Under the pieces are notes generated by a model that was given only the letters and a program-made list of their open reading frames with translations, was not told where the DNA came from and made no database searches. Shown one piece after another: positions 1 through 10,475 of a DNA stretch of 64,000 bases. The DNA comes from Sacculina carcini (lineage: Eukaryota; Arthropoda; Thecostraca; Sacculinidae). The DNA lies in contig OU696583.1 of NCBI GenBank assembly GCA_916048095.2, positions 4,460,250 through 4,524,249 on the forward strand. The letters are read 5' to 3'. Every line of letters starts with the position of its first letter. Positions within the stretch are counted from its first letter, which is position 1. The translations under genes and the position numbers were made by a program.

Positions 1-1010
1 ATGAGGTTCTCCGAATGCTGAAGGATGTCACCTTGGAAAGCTCGGCTACCACCATGTCAACCTCACGTGCCTACACGACCATTCGAGGCAATCGCAGCAG
101 ACTTCGGAATATCGGATGGCACGGGTTACCTCATCGTCGTCGACAGATTCAGCGGCTGGCCTCACACAGTGGCAACAAAATCTGGGGCTCAAGGGTTCAT
201 ATCGGCCATAGTCACCTACTTCTCGACGTTGTGGTGCCAAGCGAAATCAGCACAGACGGCGGTCCAGAGTTTGTCACAAAAGAGTCAGCAGATCTTCTCG
301 AGAGATGGGGTGTGAAGCATCGCATAACGTCTGCTTACCACCCGCAGTCGAATGGCAGGGCGGAAGCTGCGGTAAAATCTATGAAACAGCTGTTGACGTC
401 TCACACTAGCTCGCGCGGAAGCATGAACACTGAAGCGGTAGCTGCCGGGCTTCTACCGTATAGAAAGACGGCCGATCCTGAAACTGGCATGTCACCGGCA
501 CAGATCGTATTCGGTCGCAACGTACCTGACCTGCTTCCATTATGTCCAAACGCAACGGTATTCGACAGCACTTCAGTCCATCCAGTGTGGCGAGAGACAT
601 GGAAGAGTCAAGAACACGCTCTGCGACTTCGATTCTCTAAGCAGGTGGACAGCCTGGACCGTGGAACTCGCCAGCTGCCCCTGTTGGCAGCCGGTGACAA
701 GGTTCTCCTGCAGAACCAAACAGGACGGAATGAAAAGCGGTGGGATAGGACAAGTACAATCGTCGAGGTCAAACCACACGACCAGTACAGGATCAAGGTG
801 GACGGCTCTGGTCGTCTGACTCTGCGAAACCGGCAGTTCCTCAAACGCATCCAAGGATCGGACGACGCATTTCTATCGCAGAGGACATATCCGCGCAACA
901 TCACGGTCAGTGAGCATCAACCAGTCGCCGAGTCAACAATGACTGACCGTTCGAAGTCGAACCCGACATCGAAACTCGGGGGATGTGCAGAAAAGCTAAA
1001 GGTTCGTTAA
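1..1010 (+). pseudogene. Ty3/gypsy integrase 3' part of pol (broken)
   Basis: This is the C-terminal half of an LTR-retrotransposon polyprotein, whose integrase would insert element cDNA into the genome. The first part of the catalytic core is in one frame (about 85-235: AADFGISDG with the first Asp, then YLIVVDRFSGWP). The second part is in another frame (about 235-1010: STDGGPEF with the second Asp, HPQSNGRAEAAVKSMK with the Glu, AQIVFGRNVPD, then a basic C-terminal domain ending NRQFLKRI). A single frameshift near 230 therefore breaks the D-D-E core. The piece starts at the window edge, so upstream domains are unseen. It resembles K02A2.6/Mag-like gypsy integrases; the family call is from motif memory. 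Confidence 0.85.
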
Positions 1011-1252
1011 CCTTGAACGTAGTTGGTGGCCTGGTGGTCTGGTGTCAGAGGCGCCATCTAACCGATGCGTACACAGTTACACCCGTATAGCCACTAAATG
1101 GCTTAGTATGTGTATGGTACTTTTCCACGTAAGTGTGTCTGCGTCGTTCAATTGTATTATTTCAAGTAAGTGTGGTGCGTGCAGACAACCAAGTGTTTTC
1201 TCAATTGTATTATGTATTTGCTCAATGTCAATTGTATTTGTTTTCGTTTACA
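984..1252 (+). repeat. Putative 3' LTR of the gypsy element
   Basis: A purine run (CTCGGGGGA) immediately precedes TGTGCAG, the usual polypurine-tract-then-TG arrangement at the start of a 3' LTR. The integrase frame ends inside it. The end is set tentatively at a CA at 1252, just before LINE-like sequence. No second LTR is in the window, so the boundaries are inferred. Confidence 0.4.
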
Positions 1253-1317
1253 GCAAGAAAAATTCGTTGTACTACTTTTACTTTTACTTTACTCGTTGTT
1301 TTACTTTCCTGGCCTCT

Positions 1318-2681
1318 AAACACGCTGTTATTTCTCCTATTCTTAAAAAGCCTTGCCTGGATACTAGTACTCCATGTAGTTATAGGCCCTTTCCTTGCTT
1401 CCACTACCTTCTAAGCTTCTGGAGGCTGCCATCCTTCCTCAACTCCGCCCTTGCATACTTTCTGCCCTAGACCCCCGTCAATCCGGTTTCGTTTCTGATC
1501 ACTCAACTGAGACTCTCCTTCTATCTTTATTGAACGACATCTTCGCTTCCTTTTCCTCAGGCAACTCCGTAATATTCATCTCTCTAGATTTCTCTTCCGC
1601 CTTTGATCTCGTTGATCACTCGATTCTTTGTAAAGATCTTGCCCATATTGGTGTATCTTCTTCAGCTCTATCTCTTCTAACTTCCTATCTTACAAATCGT
1701 TCATATACAGCTCGCTGCAACTCCGAGTTTTCCTTTCCTCTTCCATTGGATTCCGGTGTCCCTCAAGGTTCTCTTCTCGGCCCTCTTCTGTTTAATCTGT
1801 ATATTTCATCCCTCTGCCCCATACTCCGGTCTTACCCCATATCGTTTCATATATATGCAGACGATATACAGATTTACTTCCCCTTTTCCTCCTCAAAAAT
1901 TGGTCTAATTTCTCAACTTCTATCACACATCGCTGCCTGGGCGTCCTCAAGAAATCTCCTTTTGAATCCTGAAAAAACTGAATATTTCTTATTTCACCCT
2001 CCCAGTATTGCTCATTGTTCTGTTAACTTGCCTCTTTCATCTCATATTCGTAATCTGGGTGTTGTTCTTGATCCCTCTCTAACATTCTCTCAGCATCTTT
2101 CAAAAATTACCCGCCTCTGTCGTTTCACCTTGCGCCAATTCTACCCGATCCGCTCTCATATTGATATTGCGTCTGCTCTCCTCTTAGTGAACTCGTTTAT
2201 TTTTTCTCGTCTCGACTATTGTAATTCCTTATTCTTTCATCTTCCTAAGAAGTCCATTCGCTCTCTCCAATCTATCATCAATCTTTCTTGTCGCTTCGTT
2301 CTTCGCCTTCCTCCTAAGACACCCACCTCCGCTCATATCCGAGAACTCGGCTGGCTGCCAGCTCTTTCAAGGATACAATATAAGCTGTGTTGTATTGTAT
2401 ATAAACTCCTCCACTCATCTTCTCCTCCCTCGTACTTGCTCTCACTTCTTACCTTCTCTGATCGTCCTTTCAGCCGCCGTCCCGCACCTCTTGTTTGCCC
2501 TCCCGCCGACCACTTATCAAATTGGTCCGCGAAGTCTTTCTATTTTTCTGCCTCCCGATTATACAACTCCCTTCCTCCTCATATCCTTCGTCATAAATCA
2601 TATTCTTTCTTTTCCTCTGCGCTACATAAGTACCTGCTTTCTCTTCCGTCGCCGCTTACACCTCCTTATAGATTGCACTGA
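1318..2681 (+). pseudogene. LINE reverse transcriptase, C-terminal two thirds
   Basis: The frame starts as PILKKPCLDT...YRPFP, shifts frame near 1400, then stays open for more than 400 codons to a stop at 2679-2681. Visible RT motifs in order: SGFVSDHSTETLL, ISLDFSSAFDLVDH (motif A Asp), SGVPQGSLLGPLLFNLYI (motif B), YADDIQIY (catalytic motif C), LLNPEKTEYF, LGVVLDPSLTF. The C-terminal part has the SRLDYCNSLFFHLP and LQSIINLSCRFV pattern of the CR1/L2 group. The catalytic YADD is intact, but the N-terminal RT, endonuclease and ORF1 are absent, so it cannot work alone. Only one frameshift is visible, suggesting a fairly recent insertion. Confidence 0.85.
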
Positions 2682-2886
2682 CACTACCTTTGTATATATA
2701 TCTCCATATTTTCGTATCTCCATATTATCGCCATGTATATACTCTTACTAACAATACTGCACTTTGTGTTTTGTTTTCCTGTTGTGTTTTTTATTCCGCT
2801 CACAGCCCCTGATCTTATGTTTGTGCTAATCGTGCTTGTACGTGACGTGCGCCAGTGTTCATATTTGTCTGTTCATGTCTTTGTAG

Positions 2887-2922
<36 letters not shown>

Positions 2923-2941
2923 TTTTTTTTTTTTTTTTTTT
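2887..2941 (+). repeat. (TTG)n followed by poly-T, inside the LINE 3' UTR
   Basis: About eleven TTG units pass directly into a run of about 22 T. The element's 3' tail at 3104-3125 is also (TTG)n, so this internal tract may mark an earlier 3' end or a tandem insertion of tail sequence. Confidence 0.9.
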
Positions 2942-3129
2942 CAGCACAAAATAATTCGGTGTTTATCTTCCCTGTTATATTTTTGTCCTTGCTAGCTCTT
3001 GTTTTCTTCTTTCTGAGCTCCCGTTTTGATGTAATTATTATCTTGTATATCTATATTTCATGTTTATCGCGCCTTTGTTGATTAGTGCGCTATATCAAAT
3101 ACACGCTTGTTGTTGTTGTTGTTGTACAT

Positions 3130-3480
3130 TATATTGAGTTCGACATGAATGTCTTTTTGATCAGCCATCACTTTCGGAGCATAATTCAACCCAAAACCGA
3201 GACAAGTCAATTATAAACACTCTCCTTTGTATTTGACGCACTGATGTCGCCATAAAGATTCATCTACATGCAGTTGTAAGTAGGCAGATTTCAAGTCTAC
3301 TACTTTCAACTCACCATTCAGCTGTCGCCATTTGCGTAGAGTTTCGGTACAGACTGACGACGTCACTCCCCGGATGAATTTCCACATATTCATTCAGACA
3401 ACGGAAATCTAAAACCGGTCACACTTTATTCTTTGTCGGTTGGACCACAGCCATGAGAGGTATAACACTATCTGGTGGAG
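3130..3480 (-). pseudogene. TyA reverse transcriptase N-terminal fragment
   Basis: Minus-strand pieces read VVQPTKNKV, LDFRCLNEYVE, then LRKWRQL and VVDLKSAYLQLHVDESLW, the last containing the first catalytic Asp of RT. A further frame gives a GFGLNYAPKVM-like stretch near 3,160-3,190. At least two frame changes and a stop separate these blocks. They correspond to the fingers and start of the palm of a Ty3/gypsy-type polymerase; the YxDD part is not present. Confidence 0.7.
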
Positions 3481-3798
3481 TTTCACAACGATTTACCACC
3501 GTTCCACCTCAACATCAAACTTTCTACGAACAACGGCGTCCAATCCAGCCAAATGTCCCTCATACTGTTTGGACCACTTGGGTGTATTGGACTTCCAATG
3601 CCAGGATGCGATCCAACGCTCCCCGTCAAATGTCGCACGATAATCTCTATCACAAATGGAGATACGCTTCTCTGAATTACTCCGACTGGATCATGATCTA
3701 GAGAGAAGTCTGTCCTGCTCTACATAAGCTAATCCAACCACACTCTTCTGCTCAGCGATATTTCCGGAACAAACATTTGACCCGTCTCCACACCTGAC

Positions 3799-4160
3799 TT
3801 ATCCAGCATTTATCCAGACTCCACCCATTTGACAAACCACGTCCATGCCCAAAATGGCATCAACACCATCGATTAGTCGGGTAGCCACCATAGCATCCAC
3901 ATTAATCTCTCTACCCGCAAGCCTCACTACCACTCCAACTGGCCCACCACACATCACTTTCCCACCATCAAACCTCAACACTTCACAAAACTTCGATACT
4001 GATCTTCTCACCCAAGGAGCCACGATGGTTTGTGAGCACCCCGAGACCAGCAATGCGTTCACAAAATGATTTCCGATCACGGCTCTAACAATCGGCAGCG
4101 CCTTCAGTCCTGTGTAGGGAGAACCGCCGGTGCACACGTTCTCCCGGCATCGTTTCCCTG
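3799..4160 (-). pseudogene. TyA retroviral-type aspartic protease, catalytic Asp lost
   Basis: About 110 minus-strand residues match the retropepsin layout: VRAVIGNHFVNALLVSGCSQ at the active-site loop, a middle VGVVVRLAGREINVDAMV, then DAILGMDVVCQMGGV. The catalytic D-S/T-G is VSG here, so the nucleophilic Asp is replaced by Val and the enzyme would be dead. It lies just downstream of gag on the same strand, as expected for gag-pol order. Confidence 0.75.
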
Positions 4161-4164
4161 CTGG

Positions 4165-4850
4165 CCATAGCGAGCTATATGTCCCTGCTCACCACATTTC
4201 CAGCATGTCAATGGCCCACTCCGCGGCGCAACACGTCAATAACGAGACACCACACTTGTACCACCACACTTGAAACAGCGTCTGGCATATATATTTTTTG
4301 CCGAAGCAAGATGATGATGAGCGCCGGCGGCTGCAGCTGAAGTCACTGAACTATACATCAATTCTGACATCAAGCAGCGTGCGCGCTGCACTACACTACT
4401 CAGTGACAGCGACTCTATTTTCGACACAGCACGCAGTTCCCGTGATACCACTGATGACAATCCGACCACGAATGCCCTCATGAGGAGAACATCTGATTCA
4501 ACACCTGACAATCGCGCCAATCGTCTTAGGTTAGTTATGAACACGTCAACGTCGTCTTTCCAAACGCGTCGCGAAAACTCATCATAAGCTCTGAATGCCT
4601 TAGTGGCAAAAGCTGATAACGCTTCTTTAATTTTCCTCACGTCATTTTTGTCACTGCTATCTATTTCTGAATATATTACAAATGCTGCACCCTCAAGAAA
4701 CAGAGGAATTACTTTTCCCAAATTGTCAATGTCTTTCACTTCTGCTACCAATTTCACTTTTGTCAGCCATTGTCCCGAGCCCTTGCCATTGCCACAGCCC
4801 GATTTTCACACTGTTCGACATGACAGGGCCGGGACGGTTAGGTTGTATTA
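4165..4850 (-). pseudogene. TyA gag with CCHC-type zinc knuckles (broken)
   Basis: The main open piece (4236-4757) reads from QWLTKVKLVAEVKDI through GKVIPLFLEGAAFVIYSE, a typical gypsy gag capsid core, to RCFKCGG at the first knuckle. A stop follows. A second knuckle in another frame reads TCWKCGEQGHIARYG, where the final Cys is replaced by Gly. A possible start ATG lies at 4821-4819, one base out of frame with the capsid block. Gag would assemble the virus-like particle; this copy cannot. Confidence 0.7.
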
Positions 4851-4991
4851 AGCGACAAAACAATTGCAGAAATGAAACAAAAACTGTACCACAAATGATA
4901 AGCTCTCCTCATCTGCCAATCATAAATCCCAACACAGCACATGAACAGCACGCATAAACCCACACCAAACAGCTCCTGTTCTACACACTGA
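4764..4991 (-). repeat. TyA gag start and 5' leader, left copy
   Basis: This stretch is nearly identical to 12,593-12,820 in the same orientation. The left copy ends at the hAT insertion point; the continuation is found at 8,073-8,133. In the minus direction it holds the 5' leader and beginning of gag. Confidence 0.85.
4984..4991. repeat. hAT target-site duplication, left copy
   Basis: CACACTGA here is repeated exactly at 8073-8080 on the other side of the element. The empty site is visible at the second TyA leader copy (around 12,813-12,820), where the sequence runs through without interruption. Confidence 0.9.
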
Positions 4992-5594
4992 TAGGGGTGG
5001 GCGAGAATCGACTCCAAAATCGATTCTGACGATTCTAGTGGCCGGGCTGCAGAATCGAGTCTGATTCGTCAAGATCGATTCTGACATTTTCTTGGTTGAC
5101 TTTATTTGAAGATTCACTCTAACAAAACACTAAAATCGAAGAATGCATATGAATAAAACTTCGTTTAGTATTAAATTAATTTAATTTTACCGGGATATAC
5201 TGTATTAACACTGCGACTGGCCAGAGTTTGACCGCTGCACCACTAGATGGCAATAACAGTCATCAATGCATATACATGGATATATATGTGTGATTGTGTG
5301 TGTGTGTACATGTGTACATGTGTGTACGTGTGTGCGTGTGTGGGATGACTCGATTGAACAGTGTCAGTAGATCCGCCCACGCTGTATTGAACTTTGTATT
5401 ATTGATGCGCCATGTTTTAGGCTGATAATCGGTAATAACAACCGTGTTGGTATATTCCAGCATATGAATACACGAATGGAAATTTGATATATATAGCGGC
5501 TGTACCTACACCAGAGGTTTTATAGTCAACACATAGTTATTGGGGGTACTGCTCCCGGTGTTATTGGGGTACTCCATTTCGGTATGCTAAAATT

Positions 5595-5700
5595 AGTATT
5601 ATTATTCATTACAGGCAAATCCAGTAGCATGGGATGAGTGCAAGCACTATTACCACCCTGCGGTGACTCCCATGTACCGGAAGCGCCCAAAAGATCTGGA
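5595..5700 (+). repeat. Dispersed repeat, copy inside the hAT
   Basis: This stretch shares strong similarity with the reverse complement of about 26,115-26,205. It includes an identical ATGTACCGGAAGCGCCCAAA block preceded by a similar TACCACC(A/C)TGCGG block. Because it lies within the transposon it is either a secondary insertion or captured host sequence. No coding capacity is conserved between the copies. Confidence 0.6.
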
Positions 5701-6014
5701 AAGATCTGGATAAGATCACTCCATTGTTTCATTTCACCTAAACTCCTCCACTATCCACAAACTATCCACAGCAAGTAAATGTATTATTCAATAAATATAA
5801 AACAATAAATATGAATAGGTAGGAATAAATATTAATATATAAGTCAATATATAACAAGCAACAGCTACCAACAGATAAATAAAAACATGATTTGATCCAT
5901 AACAGCAACCAAGAATAAAAACAACAACCGAACAATAGAAAATTCAATATACAAAATTCAATTTGAAACAATGAACAGTAAATAAAATATTCAATAAGAT
6001 ATATCGTCCATCCG

Positions 6015-6372
6015 CTCAGATTCTAATCACAGAATCGACTCTGGCCATATTCGAATCCGCCAAGGTTCGATTCACAGAATCGACTCTGGCCAGACTCGAC
6101 TCCGCCCAGATTCGAATCACAGAATCGACTCAGGCCAGATTCGAATCCGCCCAGGTTCGATTCACAGAATCGACTCTGGCCAGACTCGACTCCGCCCAGA
6201 TTCGAATCTCAGAATCGACTCTGGCCAGATTCGAATCCGCCCAGGTTCGATTCGCAGAATCGACTCTGGCCAGATTCGACTCCGCTCAGATTCGATCCAC
6301 AGAATCGACTCTGGCCAGACTCGAATCCGCCCAGGTTCGATTCGCTCAAAATCGACTCTGGTCAGACTCGAC
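6015..6372 (+). repeat. 45-bp tandem array, about eight copies, within the hAT
   Basis: AGAATCGACT recurs at 6031, 6076, 6121, 6166, 6211, 6256 and 6301, an exact 45-bp spacing, with a degenerate copy near 6346. Alternate units differ consistently (TTCGAATCC versus CTCGACTCC), giving a 90-bp higher-order unit. Each unit contains AGAATCGACTC, also found in the first 25 bases of the transposon, and a GATTCGAATC palindrome. Confidence 0.95.
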
Positions 6373-7039
6373 TTCGCTCATTATTAAATTTGTTATATTG
6401 CAGGTTTGAAATGTTATCATCTGGTATTAGAATGTTACTATCGGTGTATGAGGGTAATTTTCCAGTTTTGTCACTATACACATAATTATACACATTATTT
6501 GACATATAAGTTTACAACTATGTTTGACTTCAATCAAAATCATAACAAATTCCATAACAACCGTAATTTACTCTTACACCAAGAAAGTGAAAGTTGAAGC
6601 ATGTGAAACATAATTCAACAGCGAATGTTCAAAATGAATTAAATATACAAATAAATACATGTTTCAGTGTAGTGTAGTGATTCAGTTATTAATATATATA
6701 TGTATTGTTGGTTGCTGTTTCTATTGAGTCATGCTTAATTTTGTGTATTCAGTTAGCGCACTTGACTAAGACCGAGCTTTCAGTTATTGTTTGTTGTACC
6801 GCATCTGCACTCGTTGATTTGGCTCGTTACGAAGCTATACAACTGAACAACGTGTAAGTGAACAACGTGAATGCTATGGACCGACTGTATTCACACTCAC
6901 AGACACAACAGGACAGGACGAACCAGACACGCGTACAAAAAAGTTCACGCACACATGGTCGAACAACAAACACAATGACGCGGACAAACATGACACACAG
7001 ACAAACAAAGAAATCGACGTACACACCGCTGGTAGGGTC

Positions 7040-7687
7040 ATGAGGTGGCGCAAGACGAAATTTGTGTCGCACCAAAAATTATCGAATCCAGTTGAGAAAT
7101 TGCAATATGAAAATGGAGGCAATCATGGATATCACAAATTAGCCAATTCGGTCGCAGTTTTCGTCACTGCGAGCGTAATTTGTCATATTTGTGACTCAGC
7201 GGAGATTCATGAGAACGGCTTATGCAGCGAAACGATTGAAAACATAGAAAGATTCATTGCTGTTCCACGTGCGCCTACAGAAACAAACGACACTGAAACA
7301 ACAAAGTTTGTTGAGCAAACTAACTCCGTGCGATGCTCGAGGACAAAGCAAGGACACATGCGCACATGCATACACACATTACGACATGCCTCAGCCAATC
7401 AGCGGCGAGCTGATACACCAGACACTCCATCTACCGACACATCCCGCACTTCACGATTTACAACACACGTGCAACCACAGCCACCTAGACTAATAGATGG
7501 CGTTGATTCTACGCACCACATTGTTAACAGTAGCGGATACAGGGCGCAATGTTGTGAGGAGCTGAATTATTTTAGGGGGGAGCTAAACCTTGGGAGCTGT
7601 CATTCATGTACACGTATCACTATGCAACGTATTTGCAATAATGATTATATCAACAAATTCTACACAAACAATATTTTGACCTCTTAA
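7040..7687 (+). other. Open frame of 215 codons in the hAT, function unknown
   Basis: This is the longest open frame in the element. It starts MRWRKTKFVSHQKLSNPVEK and holds a CHIC pair near residue 50 and a Thr/Arg-rich middle. It matches no transposase motif that I recognise, and the hAT catalytic and dimerisation signatures are absent. It may be a chance frame or a decayed remnant of element coding sequence. Confidence 0.25.
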
Positions 7688-8072
7688 TGAGCTCTTCATC
7701 CCCCTGAACCCCTGGATCCGCCAGTGACTGTCCATTGTGCACGAACACACACAAAACACACCGACATCCACAGCACGCACGCTCAATAAAATCGTTCAAC
7801 CATCGTTTGTTTCAATGCGATTTTAGCACGCGTCAAGAAATTTAATTAGGTTTTCGATAGCTATTTAGTATATCCTATCATTTGCTCTAGCCCAAACACA
7901 CCTAATTGGAGCAACTGTATTTCGCTTTGTATGCGTATAACCATTGTGCGAAATGTTGGGAGATTCCCCTGGTTACACATCAGACTCGATTCTAGACTCG
8001 ATTCTGACGATTCTGCTGTCGGTTAAAATCGATTCTGACGATTCTCAGAAATCCGATTCTTGCCCAGCCCTA

Positions 8073-8133
8073 CACACTGACTGTCCGGTTACACCCCGCG
8101 CACACAAACCCTCACATTCTCTTTCTGTCACAA
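8073..8133 (-). repeat. Continuation of TyA leader after the hAT
   Basis: It begins with the right copy of the target duplication (8073-8080) and matches 12,813-12,873. It ends at the first base of the TyB 5' LTR. Confidence 0.85.
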
Positions 8134-8295
8134 TGTGGCCACCTGTGCGAGTGGCGCCTTGGTGGTGTGATCGTAGGCTCCGCCCACCACTAGCGCCTCT
8201 GAGTATGTGTGTGTGTGTGTGTGGGTTTTGCGTGTGTGTGCGTGACAATACATCAGTCTCTTGTTTCGTTCTTTGTAATGAGCAGCGCTTCTACA
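8134..8295 (+). repeat. TyB 5' LTR
   Basis: It begins TGTGGCCACCTG and ends CGCTTCTACA, matching 12,431-12,590 apart from a different (GT)n stretch and scattered substitutions. Sequence right after the end (TGGTGACACC) is where the tRNA primer-binding site would be. The gag ATG at 8278 lies inside the LTR. Confidence 0.9.
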
Positions 8296-9108
8296 GTGGT
8301 GACACCGTTTGTTTGCGCTCCTAAACTGGAAGGCACGCCAATGCAGTATTCGTTCGGTACTCGGGTTGAATTACCTACCTTCGATCCAATCGATGTGGAT
8401 ACATGGCTTGTCATGTGTGACAATTTGATGGCGGATGCATGCATCACAGTGCAGAACACCATGCTGGGGAAAGCATTAGCCAAACTGCCAGCATCACACT
8501 TTCGCCTGGTTAAGGATTTGGCTACAGCAAGTCCTCTACCTGCCGACTACTACTCACAGCTGCGTGCACGACTGAAGCAGCGCCTCCATCTCATCCCCGC
8601 AGAGCCGCTAAGACGACTCAACAGTCTGCCAGCTGAATTGGGCTCACGTAGACCCTCAGATCTTTGTAGCGACATAGAAGCTCTGTATCCAAACGACACA
8701 TGACACGAAATAATCATCGAGACCTTTCTGTCGCGTCTGCCATCACCATTGCAATTGCTGTGCCGCGATTGGCTTCAAAAGATAACTCTCCTGGAAGTAG
8801 CCGTCAAAGCAGACGCTTATCATCGTCCATTGCAATACGTCGCGACAGTTCGCCACGAATCCGAGTGCGAAGAGGATGACGCAGTTGTTTTATCCACACA
8901 ACATACTCCAGGTCGTCCCGTGGTTGTGTCTCATCGTGGTCGGCGAAAAGCAGAGTCTGATCGTGCCTCACAACACATGTCAACGAGCGATTATGTCGAT
9001 CGCTGGTGCAAGTACCACCGGCAGTGTGGACCAACCGCCCGCAGATGCACAGCCCCTTGCACATTCAAATCAGACTTCCAGGGAAACGCATCCCGCAGTC
9101 GACAGTAA
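8278..9108 (+). pseudogene. TyB gag with CHCC knuckle
   Basis: One frame runs from ATG 8278 (MSSASTVVTPFVCAPKLEG) to TAA at 9106-9108, interrupted by one TGA at 8701-8703. The capsid-like block includes FDPIDVDTWLVMCDNL and LGKALAKLPASHF, and after the stop HEIIIETFLSRLPSPLQLL continues the gag fold. Near the end WCKYHRQCGPTARRCTAPC gives the C-x2-H-x9-C-x3-C knuckle known from CsRn1-like gag. It would encode the particle protein. The internal stop is the only disruption seen in this gene. Confidence 0.8.
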
Positions 9109-9110
9109 TG

Positions 9111-9470
9111 GCAGTTGCCGGCTGCAATTCCGAATGCCATGTGCTTCACGTTTTCGATCGCAGCGGACGCCAGTATCTGGTACATAGTGGCAGCGAGGTT
9201 TCGCTGATACCCGCTGGCAATTAGCAGAAAACCGCTGTGGCACTCAACAAACCAATTCTGCGTGCCGCTAATGGTACGGTTATAAGTGTGTACCAGAACG
9301 ACCTATCCCTTGAAGTTGACCTTGGCCTCGGCAGAGTATATAAATTCCAGTTCTTGGTGGCAGCAGTTCCAGTGCTTTTTTTGGGGGGCCGATTCCTAAG
9401 AGAGTTCGGCCTTGTTGTCGATATGCGCAACAGATGTTTGACAGGCAGTGTCACTCACCTGTCGACACAC
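9111..9470 (+). pseudogene. TyB aspartic protease, active-site Asp replaced
   Basis: The frame reads HVFDRSGRQYLVHSGSEVSL, where functional relatives have D-T/S-G-S-E-V-S, so His stands at the catalytic Asp. After an in-frame TAG at 9222-9224 the same frame continues with ILRAANGTVISVY and VLFLGGRFLREFGLVVDMRN, the flap and C-terminal half (a typical F-L-G-x-D-F-L block is degraded). It lies in a different frame from gag. Confidence 0.75.
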
Positions 9471-9569
9471 AGCGGTGGTACAACAGAGCTGCCTCACCCT
9501 GTGTTAGCGCACTTAAACAAGACACAGGGCTCATGTTGCGACGGGGCAGGATTCGGTGTCATACGCTCG

Positions 9570-10475
9570 TCAGCCGAGTACCAGCGTGTTTGTGTTCCGC
9601 CTAAAGGATTCCTTGCAATAAATATTCCTGGAGTCGAACATACAATTTTCACCAGAGGTGAGCCTGTTCACGCTCGTCCTCGTCGCCTGATGTCCGGCAA
9701 ATTGACTGCGGCGAAGCGCGAACTGGACGAAATGTTGGAACGCGGTATAGTCGTACCTTCATCGTCTCCGTGGTCCAGTCCAATTCATTTGGTGCGGAAA
9801 GACGGCGGCAAGACGTACAGAATCGTTGGTTGTTACGAGCGTCTCAACGCCATGACAATCCCCGACAGATATCCGATACCTGACTTGCAGACTTTTGCTG
9901 ATCTACTCGACGGAGCCACCATCTTCAGCACACTAGACCCCGCACGGGCATTTGCACAGATACCCGTTGCCGCTGTGGATCAACCCAAGACCGCAATCAC
10001 GACACCTTTCGGCCTCTTTCAATACACGATGATGCCGTTTGGTTTTTGTAATGCGGCACAGACCTTCCAGCGCGTGATCGACTCGGTGCTGAGAGGCATG
10101 CCACGTGTATACGCGTATATCGACGATATACTCGTATACTCACCCGACGAATAGACTCATCACCAGGATCTGCGCGAGCTGGTGAAAATCTATGTTGTAA
10201 TGTCTCTCTGTTGCAGGTTTTGTGGTGAAACCGGAAAAGTGCAGTTTTGGCCTACCAACCGTGCGTTTTCTCGGTCTTGAAGTGTCATCGATTGGAATTT
10301 CTCCTCTGTCAGACCGAGTGAGTGATTTCTGCACCTCTTGCCAACCCCGAGATGTCAAGGAATTTCGCCGCTTTATAGGGATAATTAGCTTCTTCCAACG
10401 CTTCATTCATAATCTGGCGGTAACTCTTCGACCACTTCACGCCGTCGTGCGAGGTTCCAATCGACAGTCTTAGTG
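9570..10475 (+). pseudogene. TyB reverse transcriptase
   Basis: RT motifs in order: EMLERGIVVPSSSPWSSPIH, VRKDGGKTYRIV, TIPDRYPIPDLQTFADLL, FSTLDPARAFAQIP (first catalytic Asp), TPFGLFQYTMMPFGFCNAAQ, and YIDDILVYS (catalytic pair). A TAG at 10152-10154 and a frame change lead into MVKPEKCSFGLPTVRFLGLE and FRRFIGIISFFQRFIHNLA, the thumb. Catalytic aspartates are intact; inactivation is by the stop, the frameshift and a TAG at 10471-10473. Confidence 0.85.

Larger units (their letters stand above)
1253..3125 (+). mobile_element. CR1/L2-like non-LTR retrotransposon (LINE), 5' truncated
   Basis: The element encodes the second half of a reverse transcriptase, then about 400 bases of 3' UTR. It ends with a GCGCTATAT motif and a (TTG)n tail at 3104-3125, as often seen at L2/CR1 3' ends. 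The 5' end is missing and abuts a probable gypsy LTR, as expected from incomplete target-primed reverse transcription. The sense strand is strikingly pyrimidine-rich. Another copy of the same family lies at 19,972-20,640. Confidence 0.8.
3130..4850 (-). mobile_element. Degenerate LTR retrotransposon TyA (gag-protease-RT)
   Basis: Read on the minus strand, gag, protease and the start of reverse transcriptase follow each other from high to low coordinate. The RT stops near 3,130, next to the LINE tail, so the rest of pol is lost. All three regions carry stops or frameshifts. The 5' leader continues to 4,991, is interrupted by a hAT element, and resumes at 8,073-8,133. A second copy of leader plus gag start lies at 12,591-12,873. 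Confidence 0.75.
4992..8072. mobile_element. hAT-superfamily DNA transposon, 3,081 bp, non-autonomous
   Basis: The left end is TAGGGGTGGGCGAGAATCGA and the right end, reversed, is TAGGGCTGGGCAAGAATCGG: 17 of 20 bases match. The flanks carry the perfect 8-bp duplication CACACTGA, the hallmark length for hAT. Sub-terminal DNA on both sides is dense in ATCGATTCTGACGATTCT-type motifs. No frame inside resembles a hAT transposase (no dimerisation domain or catalytic signature recognised), so it probably depends on a helper. It inserted into the leader of TyA. Confidence 0.9.

Noticed and set aside
7040-7687. Frame in the hAT as a transposase
   Set aside because: No hAT catalytic or dimerisation motif is visible; listed only as an unknown frame.
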